Assembly: GCF_000272405.2 (NCBI RefSeq)
Contig: NZ_AJZM02000054.1
Span: forward strand, 1-28,643
Reading direction: 5' to 3'
Source of the DNA: Vibrio tasmaniensis 1F-187
Lineage (GTDB): Bacteria > Pseudomonadota > Gammaproteobacteria > Enterobacterales > Vibrionaceae
Length of the DNA: 28,643 nucleotides
The number at the start of each line of letters is the position of its first letter. The first letter of the stretch is position 1. The translations under genes and the position numbers were made by a program. Under the pieces are notes generated by a model that saw only the letters and a program-made list of their open reading frames with translations, made no database searches and had not been told where the DNA came from. Positions 23,723-28,643 of this stretch are shown here, in pieces.

Positions 23723-25729
23723 TTAGGCTTCGGTTTCATTTGTTGTTTCAGGCTCGCTAGGCAAGTCCGCAAAAACTTGTGTAGGTTTTGCTACCAAGTT
23801 ACGGTTTTCCTGATTAACTTCTGAGAGAACTACTTCTAAAACGTCTCCCAGTTTGTATACCATTTCTTTATCGATAGATACAGTACCCATATCACCGTTG
23901 CACTCTATTCTCTCTTTATTATCAAGAATGAGAGAGCCAGGGATAAACGCCGCTGCACCATTGTCAAGTAGGCGTACACGCATACCTGCGCGGTTAATAT
24001 CGAAAATCTCTGCTTGGAAACGAGTTTCTTCAACTGGAGCGTTCGCTAGAGTACGAGCATACAACCAATCGCCAACGTTACGTTCAGCCATACCGTGGTG
24101 ACGGCGGTGCAGGGCAAGTTCATCACCAATGGTTTCGTCTGGTGTTTGAATCGGCGCTTTACCTAATATGTGTGCTTTAAGCATACGGTGGTTAATCATG
24201 TCACCGTATTTACGAATTGGAGAAGTCCAAGTTGCGTAAATGTCTAATCCCATTGCGTAGTGCGGCGCAGGTTCATTGCTGATCTCGCTGTATGCTTGGA
24301 ATTTACGAATACGGTTGTCGTAGTAGCTGTTGTCTAAAGAGCCTAACCAACGACGCAGAGTAGCAAAACCTTCCAGAGAAACGATCTGCTCTTCTGTAAA
24401 CGGCGTTTCTGCTTCTGGGTTAACTAGCTCCAGAACGTCTGTTAATTTCTCAGCTTTAAAACCAGAGTGACAGTTAAAGACACCTTGGTTAAAGCGCTCT
24501 TTTAATACTCGACCCGCACAGATGTTCGCGCTGATCATAGATTCTTCAACCAACTTGTTCGCACTGCGACGCATGTCCGCGTGGATAGCAACAACATCGT
24601 TATCTTCGCTAAGCTCAAAGCGGTAGTCAGGGCGGTCTGGGAACACAACCGCATTGGCAGAACGCCACGCTGAACGTGCTTGAGCAAATTGGTGAAGGTC
24701 AGAAACAACTGCAGCGATCTCTTCTGACGGTTGCCATTTCTCTGATGCACCTGTTTCTAGCCAGTCTGATACGTGGTCGTAAGCAAGACGAGCGTGAGAT
24801 TTGATGTTTGCAGCGAAGAAGTTAATGTCATCACCGATAACACCATCTTTAGATACCGTTACTGTGCAGCAAAGTGCCGGGCGAACTTCGTTCTCTATGA
24901 GTGAACATAAGTTGTCAGCTAGATCGCGAGGCAACATTGGGATGTTACGACCAGGCAGGTAAATAGTGAAACCACGCTCGCGAGCCACTTTATCCATTGC
25001 ATCATCTGGAGAGATGTAAGCGGTAGGATCAGCAATTGCGATAGTCAGTTCAAAATCACCGTTCTCTTTCTTCTTAGCGTAAAGCGCATCGTCCATATCT
25101 TTTGTGCTTTCGCCATCGATAGTCACAAAAGGGACGTGAGTCATGTCTACACGTTCAAGATCAGCGTCGTCTTTGATCTGCCAGTCGTCGATGCCTTCAG
25201 GTTCGCTGTTTGGTAGGTCATTTTGCGCTAGCGTTACCCACCAAGGCGCGATTTTGTCGTCAGCGTCTGTGATTTTCTCAGAGATTTGAGCCAAGAAGCC
25301 GTTGTCACCTTTTAACGGGTGTTGAACGATATGAGCAACAACCCAGTCGCCTTCTTTAAGCGTTTCAGGGTTCAAGCCCTTCTTTGCTTTCGCTTTAAGC
25401 TGCAGTTTTTTCAGTTGCGGGTGATCTGGAACAACGTTCAATCGACCTTTGAAAAGCTTAACTCGTGCAATAAAGCGAGTAAGACCCTGTTCAATCAACT
25501 CCTCTGGCTCTGCAACTTCGCGCTCTTTCTCTGTGCGAATGATGGCAATCACCTTGTCACCGTGCACACATTTTTTCATGTACGGCGGTGGGATGAAGAA
25601 GCTAGTTTTGCTATCGACTTCGAGAAAACCAAACCCTTTTTCAGTGGCTTTGATCGTACCTTCCTTTTTAGGGAGGGTTTCTTGGATTTGCTGTTTGAGT
25701 TGAGCGAGTAGAGGATTATCTTGAAACAT
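23723..25729 (-). CDS. rnb: Exoribonuclease II
   Basis: A 668-residue processive 3'-5' exoribonuclease that degrades single-stranded RNA to short oligonucleotides. In order: an N-terminal cold-shock domain ([16 protein letters not shown], 24-39), a second RNA-binding domain, the RNB catalytic domain and a C-terminal S1 domain ([20 protein letters not shown] region). The catalytic acids are in [17 protein letters not shown]205, D211, D213 and D214, the equivalents of E. coli D201, D207, D209 and D210. It is slightly longer than the 644-residue E. coli protein because of an acidic C-terminal tail ([12 protein letters not shown]). It is divergent from deaD, so two RNA-metabolism genes share a 390-base intergenic region. 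Confidence 0.95.
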   Translation of the reverse strand: MFQDNPLLAQLKQQIQETLPKKEGTIKATEKGFGFLEVDSKTSFFIPPPYMKKCVHGDKVIAIIRTEKEREVAEPEELIEQGLTRFIARVKLFKGRLNVVPDHPQLKKLQLKAKAKKGLNPETLKEGDWVVAHIVQHPLKGDNGFLAQISEKITDADDKIAPWWVTLAQNDLPNSEPEGIDDWQIKDDADLERVDMTHVPFVTIDGESTKDMDDALYAKKKENGDFELTIAIADPTAYISPDDAMDKVARERGFTIYLPGRNIPMLPRDLADNLCSLIENEVRPALCCTVTVSKDGVIGDDINFFAANIKSHARLAYDHVSDWLETGASEKWQPSEEIAAVVSDLHQFAQARSAWRSANAVVFPDRPDYRFELSEDNDVVAIHADMRRSANKLVEESMISANICAGRVLKERFNQGVFNCHSGFKAEKLTDVLELVNPEAETPFTEEQIVSLEGFATLRRWLGSLDNSYYDNRIRKFQAYSEISNEPAPHYAMGLDIYATWTSPIRKYGDMINHRMLKAHILGKAPIQTPDETIGDELALHRRHHGMAERNVGDWLYARTLANAPVEETRFQAEIFDINRAGMRVRLLDNGAAAFIPGSLILDNKERIECNGDMGTVSIDKEMVYKLGDVLEVVLSEVNQENRNLVAKPTQVFADLPSEPETTNETEA

Positions 25730-26122
25730 TTTGACTTTTATCTATCGAGGACAATTGAGCACACTATAATCATTGCGAGGCTTGATTACTACTTAAAGGC
25801 GAAGTGAGCGTTAATTAATTGCCCTCTTATTTAACTAGGTCAATTTGCTAGAAGTTTGGTGCTGTGACGAGATATTCATCAAGTTTTGACGATATGATAG
25901 CCAGTGTTGATGTGAAACCGAAAAATATGTGATGTATTTCAATTTTTTCTGGCTTTTTTTATGCATTTAAGGAATAATCCGCCTCCCTTAGACGTCCCTA
26001 ATGGCTTGAAGTGTTTTATTACTGCTTCGTAACTCTGAATGGAATCAGTATCTGATTGGATCAGTATTGGAATTGATAGAGCTCCCGGGACCTTTTGTTT
26101 ACTTATATTTAGTGGGATCCCA
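25730..26122 (+). promoter_or_regulatory. rnb-deaD intergenic region and long deaD leader
   Basis: 393 bases without a gene. AAGGAATAATCC near 25969-25980 may hold a -10 element for deaD. In the last 85 bases several self-complementary parts occur: AATCAG-TAT-CTGATT (26043-26057), CCCGGG (26084-26089) and GGGATCCC (26114-26121). The last contains the ribosome site GGGA of deaD. ATTGGATC near 26055-26062 can pair with GATCCCAAT across the ribosome site and start codon with one bulge. The in-frame ATG at 26039 lacks a ribosome site. A structured leader controlling deaD translation, as known for cold-inducible deaD in E. coli, is an inference. Confidence 0.4.
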
Positions 26123-28120
26123 ATGTCCGAATCTGTAATTCAATTTAATGAATTAGCCCTAAACGAAAACATTCTTTCAGCTCTTGATAGCATGGGTTTC
26201 GTTTCTCCGACTCCAATCCAAGCAGCAGCTATTCCTCTTCTTCTTGAAGGCCGTGACGCACTAGGTAAAGCACAGACTGGTACTGGTAAAACAGCAGCAT
26301 TCTCTCTGCCTTTACTTAACAAAATCAACCTGAACCAACATAAACCACAAGCAATCATCATGGCTCCTACTCGTGAGCTAGCGATTCAAGTTGCTGCGGA
26401 AATCAAAAACCTAGGCCGTGATATCAAAGGTCTTAAAGTTCTTGAAATCTACGGTGGCGCTTCAATTGTTGACCAAATGCGCGCTCTAAGCCGCGGTGCT
26501 CACATTGTTGTTGGTACTCCAGGTCGTGTTAAAGACTTACTAACTCGTGACCGTCTACACCTAGATGAAGCACATACATTTGTTCTTGATGAAGCAGATG
26601 AAATGCTAAAAATGGGCTTCGTAGATGACGTTACTTGGATCCTAGAGCAAGCTCCAGAATCTGCACAACGTGTACTTTTCTCTGCGACTATGCCTCCAAT
26701 GGTTAAGACTATTGTTGACCGTTACCTACGTAACCCGGCTAAAGTTGACGTTGCTGGTACTAACCACACAGTTGACAAAGTAGCGCAGAACTACTGGGTT
26801 GTTAAAGGCGTAGAAAAAGACGAAGCAATGTCTCGTCTTCTTGAAACTGAAGAAACTGACGCGTCAATCGTATTCGTACGTACTCGTCAAGACACTGAGC
26901 GTCTAGCTGATTGGCTATCTGCACGTGGCTTCAAAGCTGCTGCACTGCACGGTGATATTCCTCAGTCTCTACGTGAGCGCACTGTTGATCACATCAAACA
27001 AGGTGTTATCGATATCCTAGTTGCAACTGACGTTGTAGCACGTGGTCTTGATGTTCCACGTATCACTCACGTATTTAACTACGACATCCCATTCGATGTT
27101 GAATCTTACATCCACCGTATTGGCCGTACTGGTCGTGCTGGACGTAAAGGTAAAGCGATCCTACTAGTTCGTACTAACCAAATTCGTATGCTTCGCACTA
27201 TCGAGCGTGTAACTAAGTCTCAAATGGAAGAAATCCAACTTCCACAACGTGACGAAGTTGCTGCTGCACGTGTTGCTAAGCTTGGTGCTGAGCTTGAAAC
27301 TGAGAAAGAGAGCAAAGCTCTAGAAAACTTCGCAGGTTTAATCTCTACACTACAAGAATCTCTAGAAGTTGATGCTGCTACTCTAGCTGCAATGCTTCTT
27401 AAGCGTCAGCAAGGTAAGAGCCCTCTATTCTACGTTGGCGAAGACCCAATGATCGCTGCTATTGAGCGTGATAAGAACCGTCGCAAAGAGCGTCGTGAAG
27501 ATCGTGACAATGGCCGTGACGGTGGTGGTCGTAACTTCAATACTCAAGATTGGGATACATACCAACTACAAGTTGGCCGTGAGCAAGGCGTTCAGGTTAA
27601 AGACATCGTTGGCGCACTAGCAAACGAACTAGGCCTAACTAAAGGTTCTATCGGTGCTATCAAGCTAGACCAAGGTTCTACTTACGTTCAACTGCCAAAA
27701 GCAATGAACTCTGAAACTGCTGGTAAGCTAAGCAAACTTCGCATTCGTCAAAAAGAAGCTGGCGCTGTAGTTGTTGATTTCAATGACTTCCGTGAGCCTC
27801 GTCGTGGCGGCGGCGGTCGTGATGGCAACCGTGGCGGCGGTCGTGGCGGTCGTGATGGTGGCGGCTACCGTGGTAACCGTGAAGGCGGTAATCGCGAAGG
27901 TGGTAACCGTGAAGGTGGCAATGGCGGTCGTGGTGGCTACCGTGGCAACCGTGACGGCGCACGTGATGGTAACTCTGCTGGTGGTCGTGATGGCGAACGT
28001 CGCTTTGACCGTAACCGTGGTGGCGATCACCGTGGTAACCACCGTGGCGAACGTGGCCATGGCAACGCAGCAGGCAATGGCGGCAACCGCGGTCGTCGTC
28101 CAGAGCGCAACGAAGGTTAA
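26123..28120 (+). CDS. deaD: DEAD-box RNA helicase DeaD/CsdA
   Basis: With the start at 26123 the protein has 665 residues: a RecA-like helicase core (about 1-380), a linker with a dimerisation-type domain, a DbpA/CsdA-type RNA-binding domain (YQLQVGREQGVQVKDIVGAL to about residue 555) and an Arg/Gly/Asn-rich tail. Motif I is AQTGTGKT (50-57), motif II DEAD (156-159), motif VI HRIGRTGR. It unwinds RNA during ribosome biogenesis and cold adaptation. The frame is open 28 codons upstream to 26039, but MSESVIQFNELAL matches the family N-terminus and has GGGA at 5 bases. The tail from about residue 555 is a run of RGG, GGNRE and RDG units that would make it intrinsically disordered and RNA-binding. 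Codon use is strongly biased toward GTT, ACT and CGT, suggesting high expression. Confidence 0.95.
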   Translation: MSESVIQFNELALNENILSALDSMGFVSPTPIQAAAIPLLLEGRDALGKAQTGTGKTAAFSLPLLNKINLNQHKPQAIIMAPTRELAIQVAAEIKNLGRDIKGLKVLEIYGGASIVDQMRALSRGAHIVVGTPGRVKDLLTRDRLHLDEAHTFVLDEADEMLKMGFVDDVTWILEQAPESAQRVLFSATMPPMVKTIVDRYLRNPAKVDVAGTNHTVDKVAQNYWVVKGVEKDEAMSRLLETEETDASIVFVRTRQDTERLADWLSARGFKAAALHGDIPQSLRERTVDHIKQGVIDILVATDVVARGLDVPRITHVFNYDIPFDVESYIHRIGRTGRAGRKGKAILLVRTNQIRMLRTIERVTKSQMEEIQLPQRDEVAAARVAKLGAELETEKESKALENFAGLISTLQESLEVDAATLAAMLLKRQQGKSPLFYVGEDPMIAAIERDKNRRKERREDRDNGRDGGGRNFNTQDWDTYQLQVGREQGVQVKDIVGALANELGLTKGSIGAIKLDQGSTYVQLPKAMNSETAGKLSKLRIRQKEAGAVVVDFNDFREPRRGGGGRDGNRGGGRGGRDGGGYRGNREGGNREGGNREGGNGGRGGYRGNRDGARDGNSAGGRDGERRFDRNRGGDHRGNHRGERGHGNAAGNGGNRGRRPERNEG

Positions 28121-28190
28121 TCAACCTTTAGTTTTAAGTGAAACTTACAAGCCAAGTGCTTATAGGTGAATAGCTTAAATAGCGAATTTA

Positions 28191-28218
28191 AAAGCCGAGC
28201 TTAGTGCTCGGCTTTTTT
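28191..28218 (+). terminator. Terminator of deaD
   Basis: A 10-bp stem AAAGCCGAGC / GCTCGGCTTT with loop TTAGT and TTTTTT, about 70 bases after the stop codon. Confidence 0.9.
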
Positions 28219-28624
28219 GTGCCTGTTATTTGAACTTTAGCTTTGGTTGGTTCTATATATGCGGCAGCTTACTTCAACTAAACTTCGTCCCTATATTTAA
28301 TGTTAGCGCTTAAACTTAGCTGTATCGTGTTCTAAGTCTATATTGAAATAACGTGCTACAAAGATACTAAAACAATGAGTGAAGGCTATCTAAGCAACGT
28401 TACCGTTCATTTATTCGTAGAGTTGTACTCGAATGCGATTAAAAGAAGACCGGATTTTGTCGTTCACTATTCCCAACTCTTGTGATCTTATTGATGCAAA
28501 CATTGAGCAATTGAGAAATCGAGCAAAAAGTTATCGGTAATGATAAGCAGAGAAAAGGGAAGGGGGCTAGGCGGAGTACGTGCATTGGTTCGATTCACTC
28601 TAGTTAACTTAATCGAGTAGAAAT
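28219..28624. other. Gene-poor right end of the window
   Basis: About 400 bases in which I see no convincing gene. The longest candidate, 36 codons from ATG 28375 to 28485, lacks a ribosome site. No tRNA or hairpin-T-tract structure is visible. It may be the promoter region of a gene beyond the edge. Confidence 0.4.
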
Positions 28625-28643
28625 TAGGGCGTGTTGATCTTTC
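28625..28643 (+). repeat. TAGGGCGTGTTGATC palindromic repeat, copy 2, cut by the window edge
   Basis: The last 19 bases match the left end of the 55-bp repeat at 13832 with one difference (TTTC for CTTC). Only the beginning is visible; whether a short palindrome or a complete insertion element follows cannot be seen. Confidence 0.6.

Noticed and set aside
26039..26122. N-terminal extension of DeaD
   Set aside because: No ribosome site at 26039; the extra 28 residues are not part of the DeaD family start.
27728..28169. Long reading frames in other frames and on the opposite strand of the deaD tail
   Set aside because: They are low-complexity shadows produced by the GGT/CGT repeats of the Arg/Gly-rich tail.
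28375..28485. 36-codon reading frame near the right end
   Set aside because: No Shine-Dalgarno sequence, no terminator after it and no family resemblance; kept only as a remark.

Overview
The window looks like chromosomal DNA of a marine Vibrio, probably of the Splendidus clade. The signs are moderate GC with AT-rich intergenic regions, Vibrio-like gene content (RNase II beside a CsdA/DeaD helicase, pepT with a DM13 protein, an RhlE-type helicase, BluB, FdxA), integron attC sites of the VCR type, and the short palindromic repeats that litter Vibrio intergenic DNA. As I recall, rnb and deaD lie side by side on chromosome II of V. cholerae, so chromosome II is plausible, but this is inference. 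Most genes are housekeeping genes in one- or two-gene units separated by clear intrinsic terminators.

Layout. 1-524: 3' part of a probable DUF6279 lipoprotein gene. 607-3010 (minus): a DEDDh exonuclease, a PPC/DUF296 protein and an RhlE-type RNA helicase. 3178-3846: bluB (lower-ligand synthesis for cobalamin). 3878-6791: an AT-rich accessory island. It starts with two adjacent VCR-like attC sites (one degenerate, one about 125 bp). A two-gene operon follows, encoding an ABC-type AAA ATPase and a DUF4435/TOPRIM-like protein, the gene composition of the PARIS anti-phage system. The island ends in a possible truncated attC and a frameshifted phage-holin-like remnant between two strong terminators. 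6915-11200: an FAD-dependent oxidoreductase, fdxA, a SpoU-family RNA methyltransferase and a Tas-like aldo/keto reductase. 11549-11695: a 48-codon gene.

12046-13822: pepT and a membrane-anchored DM13 protein, then a palindromic repeat whose second copy starts at the very end of the window. 14034-14875: an MscS-type channel gene broken by a one-base frameshift. 14991-15434 (minus): dCMP deaminase. 15694-19994: a two-gene RND efflux operon (adaptor lipoprotein and HAE1-type pump) with no outer-membrane channel gene. 20327-21013: a MaoC-type hydratase. 21150-21971 (minus): a PstS-like phosphate-binding protein with a possible Pho box. 22219-22581: an unknown protein. 22802-23608 (minus): an AraC-family regulator. 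23723-25729 (minus): rnb. 26123-28120: deaD, with a long structured leader and an Arg/Gly/Asn-rich tail. 28219-28643: no convincing gene.

The most interesting part is 3.9-6.8 kb, where a probable two-gene defence system sits as a large integron-cassette-like unit between housekeeping genes, with no integrase in view. I ran no searches. Family assignments rest on motifs read in the translations, and system names are inference.
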